Part shown: one piece after another, positions 7,946-16,257 of the stretch
Position numbering within the stretch: position 1 is the first letter of the stretch
Layout: each line of letters opens with the position of its first letter
From: DATEZO01 sp035255485
Lineage (GTDB): Bacteria > Pseudomonadota > Gammaproteobacteria > Burkholderiales > Burkholderiaceae_D
Reading direction: 5' to 3'
Length of the DNA: 29,959 bases
Assembly: GCA_035255485.1 (NCBI GenBank)
Contig: DATEZO010000162.1
Location: forward strand, 1 to 29,959
Notes under the pieces: generated by a model
Database searches by the model: none
Told to the model about the DNA's origin: nothing
Seen by the model: only the letters and a program-made list of their open reading frames with translations
Position numbers and translations under genes: made by a program

Positions 7946-8057
7946 GCAATTAATGTCCTTCGCAGGATTGCAGACACGCGTCCGACCTTTCGCTGCAGAA
8001 GGAGCCGGTCCGGGACGAATCGAATGGCTTGGCTTCCGCAGGATTTTTTCAATTTGT

Positions 8058-9065
8058 TTATGGCCTAACACCTGGCTCTGCGCTGGGCCATGGCCGTCGC
8101 AACATCGAACGAAATTCGTTATTGCGATCGATCAGCGAGCTCTTGTCGTCCCAGGCATGCGCCAGCGCTTTGATGCCGTAAATTCGATTGTTTTCGGCGA
8201 TGACATTTTTGCTGTCAATGAGGGAAATTGCTGCCTTGGGTGCCTCATCGCCTGTGCTTTCGATAATGATGTCGTTGTTGCGGATGATGGTGCCGTCCGC
8301 TTGGTGCAGCTTGATGGCGGCGGCACTTTCTACGGCTGCTTTTCCCTTGAAGATGATGATGTTGTTTTCGATGAGTTGATTTGGGCCAAATAGGTAGATT
8401 GCCGCATGGCCGTCGGTTACTTCAATGGTGCTGTTACGGATTATATTAGCGGCTCCTTTCATGCTAACGGACTTACAGTATGGGCAAATATGACTAGTGT
8501 TAATTCCCTCCGATTGAACTCGCATTCTCTCCACTAAATAGTTCGTTCTTTCATAATCACGCGCACTTTTTGGCAATTTTTCTAAAATTCCCCGAAATTT
8601 CTTTGTTGCAAACGCCTGATCCTCATGAATTGCGAAATCCGAAATCAAACTTCCGTCGGGAGCGTTGAATGCAATTGCAGTCCGAGTTCGGCTTCTAACT
8701 ATTCCATTCCGAATGGTGATCCTTTTTTGCGATGGTGGTTTTTTCCAATCTCCAGCACTTATCCCCACCATCCCAACTGCTTCTACATTCATCGCATGTT
8801 CGTGTAAGTCAAATACGACATCAGATGCCTCAATACGCAGCATTTCGCTATTGGGAAATCCTCGCTCTCCAAAAACTCCATATACACGTGGAGCTTCGAT
8901 GTCATGCGAAAGACAATATTCTCCAGATTCCTTGATATTCTCTGCGGTAATCCAAACATCCGTTTTCGGATCCGTGGTCCGGAGTACGCGGCAATTCTCT
9001 TGAGCCAACGTCAGAATCGAAACTGCCATCGAAGATACGATGAATAACATAATTCCGATCTTCAT
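8058..9065 (-). CDS. Secreted right-handed beta-helix protein coupled to the Rhs tip
   Basis: This 335-residue protein begins with a signal peptide (MKIGIMLFIVSSMAVSILTL, cleavage near AQ-EN). The ATG overlaps the rhs stop as ATGA, and GGAG lies 8 bases upstream inside rhs. An alternative GTG at 9074 is less likely. From about residue 75 it has short repeated strands typical of parallel beta-helices (SEMLRIEASDVVFDL, KRITIRNGIV, ANIIRNSTIEV, NQLIENNIII, GTIIRNNDIII, KNVIAENNRIYGI). It carries an HICPYCKSV CxxC pair. The helix most resembles carbohydrate-binding or structural domains, but no catalytic site was recognised. Its position is where Rhs systems usually carry a tip-specific immunity gene, so a periplasmic partner or immunity role is inferred, not shown. 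The gene is visibly more AT-rich than the Rhs core. Confidence 0.78.
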   Translation of the reverse strand: MKIGIMLFIVSSMAVSILTLAQENCRVLRTTDPKTDVWITAENIKESGEYCLSHDIEAPRVYGVFGERGFPNSEMLRIEASDVVFDLHEHAMNVEAVGMVGISAGDWKKPPSQKRITIRNGIVRSRTRTAIAFNAPDGSLISDFAIHEDQAFATKKFRGILEKLPKSARDYERTNYLVERMRVQSEGINTSHICPYCKSVSMKGAANIIRNSTIEVTDGHAAIYLFGPNQLIENNIIIFKGKAAVESAAAIKLHQADGTIIRNNDIIIESTGDEAPKAAISLIDSKNVIAENNRIYGIKALAHAWDDKSSLIDRNNEFRSMLRRPWPSAEPGVRP

Positions 9066-12000
9066 TTCGGGCACTCCGTTTCAGGTAGGATCGTCCCCGG
9101 ATAATCCATCGGTCTTAACCGCGTGTTGTTCTTGTCGCACAAGTACTTGTCACGGTTTGTTGCTGCCCGGTTCTTGTCATATTTATCCTCAATAAACAAA
9201 TCGATATCCCGCATCGTGCCATCAGCATTGATTGCTTTATATTCCCACCCGATCTGGTTAAGAGTTTCATTTAAAAGGTTAAATTTCTTCGTAAAATTCT
9301 TTTCATCACCTTCACTTTCCTTGAATTTATTGAACTGCTCCACCACCACCTTCACCTCCTCCCAACTCCTGGCCTTGGTATTATCGCCATATAGATTCTT
9401 GAGCTGATCGAACACCTCTTCCTCCATCTTGAGAGTCCGTTCTGCACGCACATGCCAGGACAAGGGACCGGTGACATCCGGTGCGTCATCATAGGTGTAG
9501 TCGGGATTGGAACCTGCCGATAAGCCATGCCCGAAGCCGTTGTTCACGCCATATGGCACATTGTTCCTATCCCTGTGCGCGAAGGTGTCTTCAAAGGCGT
9601 GCAAATATTCACCAAAGAACTGCAAACGCGCACATTTTGTCGGCGCCTTTTGTGAAGCATCAATCAATTGCCCAAGTTGAGTGCTGCTGTGCTGAGTAAT
9701 GTCTGTGCTGCCGCTGAAGACGGTCTGTCCATCGCTTCCTGTCTCCCATAAAACGAAGTGATACCTCGCCAATTGATTCTGGTTCCAGAGAGGGCTAAGC
9801 ATCGTGGTAAAGAGGGTGGAGTCGTCCAACGGTCGGGTTTGCGGGTTGTTATCCACATACTGTGTTGCCAGCGCAATCGTGCGCGCATCGCTGTAATCGA
9901 CACCGGCAGCCATTGCCAGAAAGAACGTCATGTAGTAATGGATGTCACTCTGATACAACCCCAGAGGATCGATATTCGTCAACGGATTATTCGCCACATA
10001 CGCATATGGATTCATCCCGCCACCCAGTCCCATCGGGTCCGGTGTGGTATAGCGACCCTGGCTCGGGTCATAGTCGCGGTAGTAGTTGTAATGCAGCCCC
10101 GTCTCCCGGTCATACACTTGCCCCGGCAGACGCAGGTTCAGCTCGAACGCCTTGCCTGCCTCACCGGTTGTAGTCTGCATCGCGGCATAGGTGACTTGCG
10201 CCTTGCCGAATGCATCCGTCTCGGCTTGCCACACCACACGCTGACCAGCATCGGTCACCACTTGCGGTGTGCCAAGATGATCGGTATGAATCGCATAGAC
10301 TGCTGCCACGCTGTCTGCCGCATCCGGTTCGCCGTCAGGCCTTGTTCCACCCAGCGTCACCACAGACTTCCATAGCACGTGCATCCAGCCGGTGTTCGGC
10401 GTCATTTCAATTTTCGCGACTGGTCGGCCGGCGAGGTAAATGTAATGGGCAATGATATGGCCTTGTGCATCGGCTTCGGCGGCCAAGCGTTGGTTGCGGT
10501 ACAGGTTGTAGGTGGTGTTTTCCTCCCTTGTTTGCTTGCCGTACTGCTGGTCGATTGCCGCACGCCGGAGAGTGGGGGTGTCGCTGTATGTGTAAACGGT
10601 CTTCGCGATGCGCTCGCCTTGCAGGTTGTAGCGATAGCGGGCAATCAGCCGGTTGTGCTCATCGTGGACGGCGATCGGCCTCCTGAGGCTGTTGTAAATG
10701 ATGCGCCGACTGCCGGTGGTAGTGTTTCCGTCTGGACCGCTGGCGGCTTTGGCGAGTTGCAGTTGCGCCAGCGGCACACCGGTCGGATGGTAAAACCAGG
10801 CCGCACGAATTAGTTGCGCAACATCATGGGAGTGAAGGGGGACGCTCATTGCCGCAATATCGCCCTGCGCTGACTGCGTTACAGCTGTCAAACGGTTAGT
10901 GCCGAATGTGTAGCGATAGGTGTATTCCCTGATGCCGCGTACTTCCGCACCCGGTGCCGCATTCGTGTGCAATACCGTGGTCGGCTGTATCGATTCTCCG
11001 ATGCGGTTGCCGCCACGGTCGTATCGCAGGTGGGTCACGCTGCCGTGTTCCGTCTCCATCTGCGTCAGGCGGTCCTGATGATCATATTCGTAGTATTCCT
11101 GAACGGGTTGCGCAAGCATGCCTGTCCCGGGATTGAGGCGGCTGCGGGTGATGCCAATGAGCCGGTCGGCTGCATCGTAACGGTTGAATTGGCTGTAAAT
11201 GGTCTGTTCTGTTGCGTCGCGGCGCTCGGCAAACCATCCCTTGATACGCTGCCACCAGCGTTGATTGGCGTTGTTGCCTTGCGCAATGATCTGCAGCTGC
11301 TCGATGCGGCCCCGGTTATCGATCTTGATCTGTTGCCGGATGCCGTTGCCGTTGAGATAACCAGTTACACCTGTTAGCGCGCTTTGTTCAATGTCGCTGA
11401 CGACGACCTGATCGTCAAACAGGATCGCACTTAGTTGTCCCGACTTGCTGTTGTGCTTGCCGGCGGCAGCGTCCATCGCGGTGTAGCGATAGCCTAGCCT
11501 GTGACCGTCGGGCAGCACCTGCCATTGCAGTCGCCCGATTTGGTCGTAGCCGTTGCGCGTGACAAAGGTGAGGCCGTCAGGAGCGTTTTTTTGTGATGCA
11601 GGCAGCGCCGCATCCGATTGGGCCAGCCAGCGGGTTTCCATGGTCACCTGGCCCCAGGCGTCGTACAGGTATTGCATGCGTTCCACGGCATGCTCGGCTT
11701 TGCCGTCTGTCGTGCCGATCACTTCGGCCAGACGCATGCCGTCGTATCGGTACTGCACCAGTTCGGGCTGCTTGTCAGCGCCAACCGCCATCAGCCGGTT
11801 GGCATGATCGTACCGGTACCGGGTGGCGCTCTGGCTTTCGTCAATCCTTGCCACGATGCGGCCGGCCGGGTCATATCGAAAGAGCTGAATGCCGCGGTCT
11901 GGGCTGATTTCGGCGATCTTGCGGCCAAAGTCGTCGTAGCGGCGTTCGGTGGCGACATGATTGGCATCGACAATGCGGATTGGCTGCCCGTGCTCGTCAT

Positions 12001-14545
12001 AGGCAAGTTGCAGTGAAGCTGCATCCGGTGTGTCGGCAGCCAAGGTGCGCACGCGCAGCAAACCGTGGTCGTCGTAGGTGAACTGGGTGGATGTGTCTAG
12101 TGCATTGGTGAGTTGGGCAATCTGCCCAAATCCGGTGTATTGGAATCGACCACGCACGCCAAGCGTATCGCGTACTTCGCTGATGTGATTGAAGCCGTCG
12201 TACTTCAACTGAACGGATGTGAGCGCCGTTGTGTTGTCGTGCGCGTCGGCAAAGCCGGCGAGCCTCTCTAGGCGTCCTTCCGTGTTCTGCTGCCTTGCGA
12301 TGCGGCTGCCGTCGGGAAGAATCCAATCGATGAGACGACCTGCGGCATCGTAGTGCAGACGTGTGACGAAATTGCCGGGAAGCGTCACGACGGTGGGGCG
12401 TCCCTCCGCATCGTACTGGTAACGCAGCACGCACACCTCTTGCGTCGCCGTATCGATTGCCTGCGTTAGATCCACTTGTTTATAGCCCGTCTTGAGCAGG
12501 GCCGCGTCGATACGGATTTCCTCCGGTTGACCGCGCCAGTTCAAGCGCAGCGTAACCGTCTGCACGCTATGGCCATCGCTGGTGCGAACTTTGACCGGCC
12601 GCAGGGCATCATCACGCTCGAGCACTTCGGTGATGACATTGCCAGGCGCAATGATGCGAGTAGCAAGTTTGGTGTCCTGGTCGTATTCTTCACGCGTAAT
12701 ATCACTATTGTCCGGGCCCGGCTTTTCCTTGGCATTGCTCAACGGACCGTCGGTGTCAATACGCTGACCGTTCAAGTTATAGCGATAGCGGGTGGTACGG
12801 CTGATTTGTTCAGCGACGCTTTTTCCGTCCATCGACGGTACATAACCGTTCTCGGTAATCTGTACGGGCAGATTGCGTGTCGCATCACTCTTGCCGTAAA
12901 CAATTTTTGTCAGATATTCCTTGCCCGGAACAACGCTGGGCCGGGCCATGAGCACCGGCTGCATCGCATCACCCTCGTATTCGTAGCGTTGCGTCCATTG
13001 CCACGGCCCGACCGGCTTGCCTGTCTTGAGGTCGTAGCTGCGTCGTGCCTGCCAGGTCAGGCGCCCCAGCTTGTCATATGCATAGCGCACCGAGTCGCGC
13101 GGCATGGCCTGCTTGTCCTCGCCGAGCCTGGTGACCATCACCAGTTGCCCGTTGCTGTCCCAGCTGTAGCGCACATTGGTCTGCCCGCACAACGCGCAAC
13201 CCGGACCGATCGCTTCCAGCAGCCGGTATTCGCCGGCGACAATGGCGTGACGGTACACCGTCTTCTGTCCCAGGCTGTTGGTCAGCACCGTCCTGTCGCC
13301 TTCGCTGTAGTCGAGCGTGACCTTGTCGACGTTGTCGGCATGGGTGGACAGGATCGCCTTGCCGTTGAGGTGGTAGCCCCAGGTGGCGATGCGCTGCGCC
13401 ACGGCCTTGCCGTCGCTGCCGGTGCCTTGCACGCTGATGCCGGTCAGCAGGTGCGGGTTCGGGTGCAGGTAGCTGATGTCATGGCTCTTGCCTTCCTTGT
13501 CCGGCTCTTGCCGCGTCTGCGGTTCGGCATCGCTGTAGTGGTAGGAACGGGTTACCGCTCCACCTGGGTATTTGACCTGGGCGAGGTTGCCGATGCCCTT
13601 GCCTTGGAGGGTCTGCGAATACAGAAAGCGGCCGACCGGGCTTTCGATGGCGACGATGCCGCGCCAGCCTTGCGGATCGGTGCCGTAGCGCATGACGAGG
13701 CTGCGGTGCTGCGGGTCGGTCACGCTGAGCAGTTCACCCTTGAGGCCGCGCTGCAGGGTCAGTACTTGGCCTTCGGGGGCGGTGATGGCGTCGAGCTTGC
13801 CGTGCGCGTTGAAGGCGAGTTTCTTGCCGTTGTTCCAGGTCCAGGTGAATTCTTCCTGACCGCGTGCATTCTTCCTGACGTCGATCTTGCCATCGGCCGG
13901 ATTGGCGCTCTGGCACAAGCTGGGGTTCTTCGGGGCGCGGCTGAAGATGATGCGACGGCCGTCGGCCTGCAGCACTTGCAGAGAGGTTGGGCCGGGATAG
14001 AGATCGGTTTCGTAGCTCAGTTTCCAGTTCCAGCCAAGCTGGCCCGCATCCCGGCTAAGGCTGTTGTAATGACGGACGATCTCGATGCCGAGTGTGCCGG
14101 GCAGCGGCGGCAGGTCAACCTCCTGTTGATACTTGTTGCCGGTGATGAGGTTGATGGGATTGCCGGCGCCGACATCGACGCCGCCTTGTCCGCTCTGGCT
14201 TGCGGTGCCGCTGCTCCCGCCGCAGGTGCTGCCGTTAGCGCTGGGCGTGCAGGCGGCCGGGCCGCCCGGCGTGGTGCCGGGAAAGGGGCCGCCGGGTGTG
14301 TTGCCGCCCGGCGTGCAACTCATGGTCACGCCGCAACCGCTGTTCTGCGTCCCGCCAATCTGATCAAGCAAGCCGCCATGGGCGGAAATTTGCGGCAGCA
14401 GCGTCAGAAGGGCAATGATGGTGCGGACTGCGGGGCGACGAACAAACCGGGAAAGCGGGCGTGGTGGCATGGGTTGGTATGACGACAGGTTGTTAAAGAC
14501 AGGCGCTGCACTTATCCGGCGGCGCAAAACGTTTGAAGGTTCCAT
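9062..14545 (-). CDS. Secreted Rhs/YD-repeat polymorphic toxin-type protein
   Basis: This protein has up to 1,827 residues. The N-terminal part has a hydrophobic signal (RTIIALLTLLPQISAHG at about 42-57). An in-frame ATG at 14470 (MPPRPLSRF) would give a more usual signal peptide, while the ATG at 14545 lies 9 bases after the previous stop, so the start is uncertain. Residues about 58-125 are Gly/Pro/Cys-rich with TPGG repeats. A DUF6531-like segment begins near 126 (GAGNPINLITGNKYQQEVDL), followed by many YD repeats such as RYDDFGRKIAEI and RYDHANRLMAV. The core ends at about residue 1530 with GLHYNYYRDYDPSQGRYTTP and NPLTNIDPLGL, the standard Rhs core border. A 297-residue variable tip follows. 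Rhs cores form a shell around the tip and deliver it to neighbouring cells. The gene follows the Tad operon directly and is coupled to the beta-helix gene. Confidence 0.93.
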   Translation of the reverse strand: MEPSNVLRRRISAAPVFNNLSSYQPMPPRPLSRFVRRPAVRTIIALLTLLPQISAHGGLLDQIGGTQNSGCGVTMSCTPGGNTPGGPFPGTTPGGPAACTPSANGSTCGGSSGTASQSGQGGVDVGAGNPINLITGNKYQQEVDLPPLPGTLGIEIVRHYNSLSRDAGQLGWNWKLSYETDLYPGPTSLQVLQADGRRIIFSRAPKNPSLCQSANPADGKIDVRKNARGQEEFTWTWNNGKKLAFNAHGKLDAITAPEGQVLTLQRGLKGELLSVTDPQHRSLVMRYGTDPQGWRGIVAIESPVGRFLYSQTLQGKGIGNLAQVKYPGGAVTRSYHYSDAEPQTRQEPDKEGKSHDISYLHPNPHLLTGISVQGTGSDGKAVAQRIATWGYHLNGKAILSTHADNVDKVTLDYSEGDRTVLTNSLGQKTVYRHAIVAGEYRLLEAIGPGCALCGQTNVRYSWDSNGQLVMVTRLGEDKQAMPRDSVRYAYDKLGRLTWQARRSYDLKTGKPVGPWQWTQRYEYEGDAMQPVLMARPSVVPGKEYLTKIVYGKSDATRNLPVQITENGYVPSMDGKSVAEQISRTTRYRYNLNGQRIDTDGPLSNAKEKPGPDNSDITREEYDQDTKLATRIIAPGNVITEVLERDDALRPVKVRTSDGHSVQTVTLRLNWRGQPEEIRIDAALLKTGYKQVDLTQAIDTATQEVCVLRYQYDAEGRPTVVTLPGNFVTRLHYDAAGRLIDWILPDGSRIARQQNTEGRLERLAGFADAHDNTTALTSVQLKYDGFNHISEVRDTLGVRGRFQYTGFGQIAQLTNALDTSTQFTYDDHGLLRVRTLAADTPDAASLQLAYDEHGQPIRIVDANHVATERRYDDFGRKIAEISPDRGIQLFRYDPAGRIVARIDESQSATRYRYDHANRLMAVGADKQPELVQYRYDGMRLAEVIGTTDGKAEHAVERMQYLYDAWGQVTMETRWLAQSDAALPASQKNAPDGLTFVTRNGYDQIGRLQWQVLPDGHRLGYRYTAMDAAAGKHNSKSGQLSAILFDDQVVVSDIEQSALTGVTGYLNGNGIRQQIKIDNRGRIEQLQIIAQGNNANQRWWQRIKGWFAERRDATEQTIYSQFNRYDAADRLIGITRSRLNPGTGMLAQPVQEYYEYDHQDRLTQMETEHGSVTHLRYDRGGNRIGESIQPTTVLHTNAAPGAEVRGIREYTYRYTFGTNRLTAVTQSAQGDIAAMSVPLHSHDVAQLIRAAWFYHPTGVPLAQLQLAKAASGPDGNTTTGSRRIIYNSLRRPIAVHDEHNRLIARYRYNLQGERIAKTVYTYSDTPTLRRAAIDQQYGKQTREENTTYNLYRNQRLAAEADAQGHIIAHYIYLAGRPVAKIEMTPNTGWMHVLWKSVVTLGGTRPDGEPDAADSVAAVYAIHTDHLGTPQVVTDAGQRVVWQAETDAFGKAQVTYAAMQTTTGEAGKAFELNLRLPGQVYDRETGLHYNYYRDYDPSQGRYTTPDPMGLGGGMNPYAYVANNPLTNIDPLGLYQSDIHYYMTFFLAMAAGVDYSDARTIALATQYVDNNPQTRPLDDSTLFTTMLSPLWNQNQLARYHFVLWETGSDGQTVFSGSTDITQHSSTQLGQLIDASQKAPTKCARLQFFGEYLHAFEDTFAHRDRNNVPYGVNNGFGHGLSAGSNPDYTYDDAPDVTGPLSWHVRAERTLKMEEEVFDQLKNLYGDNTKARSWEEVKVVVEQFNKFKESEGDEKNFTKKFNLLNETLNQIGWEYKAINADGTMRDIDLFIEDKYDKNRAATNRDKYLCDKNNTRLRPMDYPGTILPETECPK
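9065..9955 (-). other. Rhs C-terminal tip: zinc phospholipase C-like (DUF6765-type) domain
   Basis: The tip starts right after DPLGL with YQSDIHYYMTFFLAMAAGVD. It carries FGEYLHAFEDTFAHRD, an H-x3-D-x3-H motif (H1649, D1653, H1657 from the 14545 start). It continues with NNGFGHGLSAGSNPDYTYDD and SWHVRAERT, where an H-x3-E follows. Such His/Asp clusters coordinate zinc in phospholipase C/S1-P1 nuclease-fold proteins, and the LHxxxDTFAH pattern with GH...PD resembles DUF6765 domains. A lipase or nuclease toxin activity is inferred. The last 100 residues are charged, Lys/Asp/Glu-rich and AT-rich at DNA level, unlike the core. Confidence 0.6.
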
Positions 14546-14554
14546 ATCCGCGCT

Positions 14555-15892
14555 TCAGCCTTTGGTCTCCTTGGGGCATAAATCGTGCGGCGGAGTCGGG
14601 TTGCAGTTCGGGTCGGTCGCAGGGTCACATGCCTGGGGACTGCAAAAGGTGCCAGTGCACGGAGGATCGTTGCCCCCCTCTTCCGCAGGGCCGGGGTCGA
14701 CGGGCGACCCGTTATTTCCCATGCCGGGAGAAGACACCGTGGTCGATTCGATGGCATTGGACTGCATTTGCATCGTCACGTGACTGACAATCGGAATGCG
14801 ACCCGCGTCGTAGATCTGTTTTTTGAATTGATCGGTTTCGTTGTATCCGGCCACGTAGGCCATCATTTTTCCGATAAACGGGATCTTCGGCTCGTAGCCG
14901 TGAACGACACGCACCTTGATCAGGCTTGCGTCTGCCAGCGTCTGGCCCGAAGTCGGCCCGATGGATTTCGGATCCCTGGTCATTTGGTAGCTGTTCAGCG
15001 CCTGCGGGAAATTTTGCATCAACACGGGAATCACACGCTTTCCGTTGCCGACCGCCTTGTCATCCTGCAGCCCCTTGGCATTCCAATCGTCGAAACTTTC
15101 CTTGGTGGGGTTCAACAACTCGACCTTCAATGTCTCGCCGGTCATGTCCTGTTGAACCTTGTCGTAAGACTCTTGCAACTCGGCCGTATTCCTGCCGCCG
15201 CCATAGAGCGGGATCAGGGCCTTTTTATAAGCTCCGAGAACCTTGTCCAGATTGGCATTGGCAACTGCTCCTGCCCGCGCCGCTTCGAATGTCGCGTAGT
15301 TGATGTTGTTCTTGGCGAAGAACAACAGGCCGTACTGGACGATTCCCAGGCCTATTAACATCAATGCGGGCGCCGCCACCACGAACTCCAGCATGGCTGC
15401 GCCAGACTGCCGGCGCAGCACTCCCGGGCTGGTTGTCGATGGCGCGACGGAGGGGACATCCACAGCGGGCGCATCAGGTGCGTTGCAGGTTCCAAGAAAC
15501 ACGGAAAGTGCGATCGATATCTCGCGCAGATCCGGTTGTCCGTTACCGAGTAACGCGAGCATTGACAGGGCCTGGCCTGCCTCAAGCCGCAAGCGCGCAA
15601 TGGTTCCTTCGGCCATTTCCAGTGCCGCCCATGCCTTGGCACATATCGACAGGCCAAACGGGCGCAAGCGTGGCACGCATTTCATGATGAGACCATGCCG
15701 ATCGAGATACACCAGATCGATGGCGTAACGCATCCCAATCATGTGCACGCTGTTGCAGCCCGGGATGAGCAACATTTCATTTGCCTGCAAGCGTGGCCGA
15801 AAAAGCAGGCCAGCCAATCTCTGGAAAAAAGTTCTGGCGATACGCAATGACAGGCGTTCTTCTTCCATGGCTGCGTTCAGTGGCATGTTCAT
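14555..15892 (-). CDS. DUF192-TadE fusion protein of the Tad locus
   Basis: This 445-residue protein has two parts. Residues about 15-112 match DUF192 (RIARTFFQRLAGLLFRPRL, CNSVHMIGMRYAIDLVYLD, ALEMAEGTIARLRLEAGQAL). Residues 160-215 form a TadE-like segment, with a prepilin-type junction RRQSG/AAMLEF (G164, Glu at +5) followed by a hydrophobic helix and NINYATFEAARAGAVANAN. The rest is a periplasmic-type domain, ending in a Gly/Pro/Cys-rich tail from about residue 385 with six Cys. TadE proteins are minor pseudopilins of Flp pili, and DUF192 is a small stand-alone domain of unclear function. The protein is last in the Tad cluster and its stop lies 9 bases before the longest rhs start. The domain calls are good; the role of the fusion is unknown. 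Confidence 0.82.
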   Translation of the reverse strand: MNMPLNAAMEEERLSLRIARTFFQRLAGLLFRPRLQANEMLLIPGCNSVHMIGMRYAIDLVYLDRHGLIMKCVPRLRPFGLSICAKAWAALEMAEGTIARLRLEAGQALSMLALLGNGQPDLREISIALSVFLGTCNAPDAPAVDVPSVAPSTTSPGVLRRQSGAAMLEFVVAAPALMLIGLGIVQYGLLFFAKNNINYATFEAARAGAVANANLDKVLGAYKKALIPLYGGGRNTAELQESYDKVQQDMTGETLKVELLNPTKESFDDWNAKGLQDDKAVGNGKRVIPVLMQNFPQALNSYQMTRDPKSIGPTSGQTLADASLIKVRVVHGYEPKIPFIGKMMAYVAGYNETDQFKKQIYDAGRIPIVSHVTMQMQSNAIESTTVSSPGMGNNGSPVDPGPAEEGGNDPPCTGTFCSPQACDPATDPNCNPTPPHDLCPKETKG

Positions 15893-15926
15893 TAATTAAC
15901 GTCTGATCGAATCAGGCGTGACCCAT

Positions 15927-16238
15927 TCAATGTGCGGTTCTTGAAAAACGAATGCGTCCGATGACAAGCAACGGCAATAGCGTTAGCCCGACCAGGTAGG
16001 TCAGCAATTCGGCAGCATTACGGCATCCCAGGAGAATCAATAATGTGCCTAAGGTGATTCCTGTCCCTCCATACATAAGCGAGTACCCGAACCAGGCTGC
16101 GGCCGCGGGTGCGCGAGACAAGCGGGCAAGACGCAGCACCGACCGGAAGTCTTTGAAATACTTGAGTCGAATACCGATAAGGAACATGTAGGCGCCAGCC
16201 GCAATGCCCAATGCATAGATCAACAGCAAAAACAGCAT
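15927..16238 (-). CDS. Small three-helix membrane protein of the Tad operon
   Basis: This 103-residue protein starts at the ATG at 16238 (MLFLLLIYALGIAAGAYMFL), which has GGGAG 8 bases upstream. A TTG at 16253 is the alternative. It has about three hydrophobic helices separated by a basic loop (RLKYFKDFRSVLRLARLSR). No known family was recognised. It lies between tadC (19 bases upstream) and the DUF192-TadE gene (34 bases downstream), all in one direction, so an accessory role in pilus assembly is likely. Confidence 0.7.
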   Translation of the reverse strand: MLFLLLIYALGIAAGAYMFLIGIRLKYFKDFRSVLRLARLSRAPAAAAWFGYSLMYGGTGITLGTLLILLGCRNAAELLTYLVGLTLLPLLVIGRIRFSRTAH

Positions 16239-16257
16239 GTTCGTCGCTCCCAAACTG

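Noticed and set aside
12476..14482. A 668-codon plus-strand open frame opposite the rhs gene
   Set aside because: It is a mirror of the GC-rich Rhs coding strand; the minus frame has Rhs YD repeats, signal peptide and DPLGL, while the plus frame shows no recognisable domain.
9065..14545. Tandem repeats in rhs as a possible CRISPR or satellite array
   Set aside because: The periodicity is degenerate at DNA level and corresponds to protein YD repeats.
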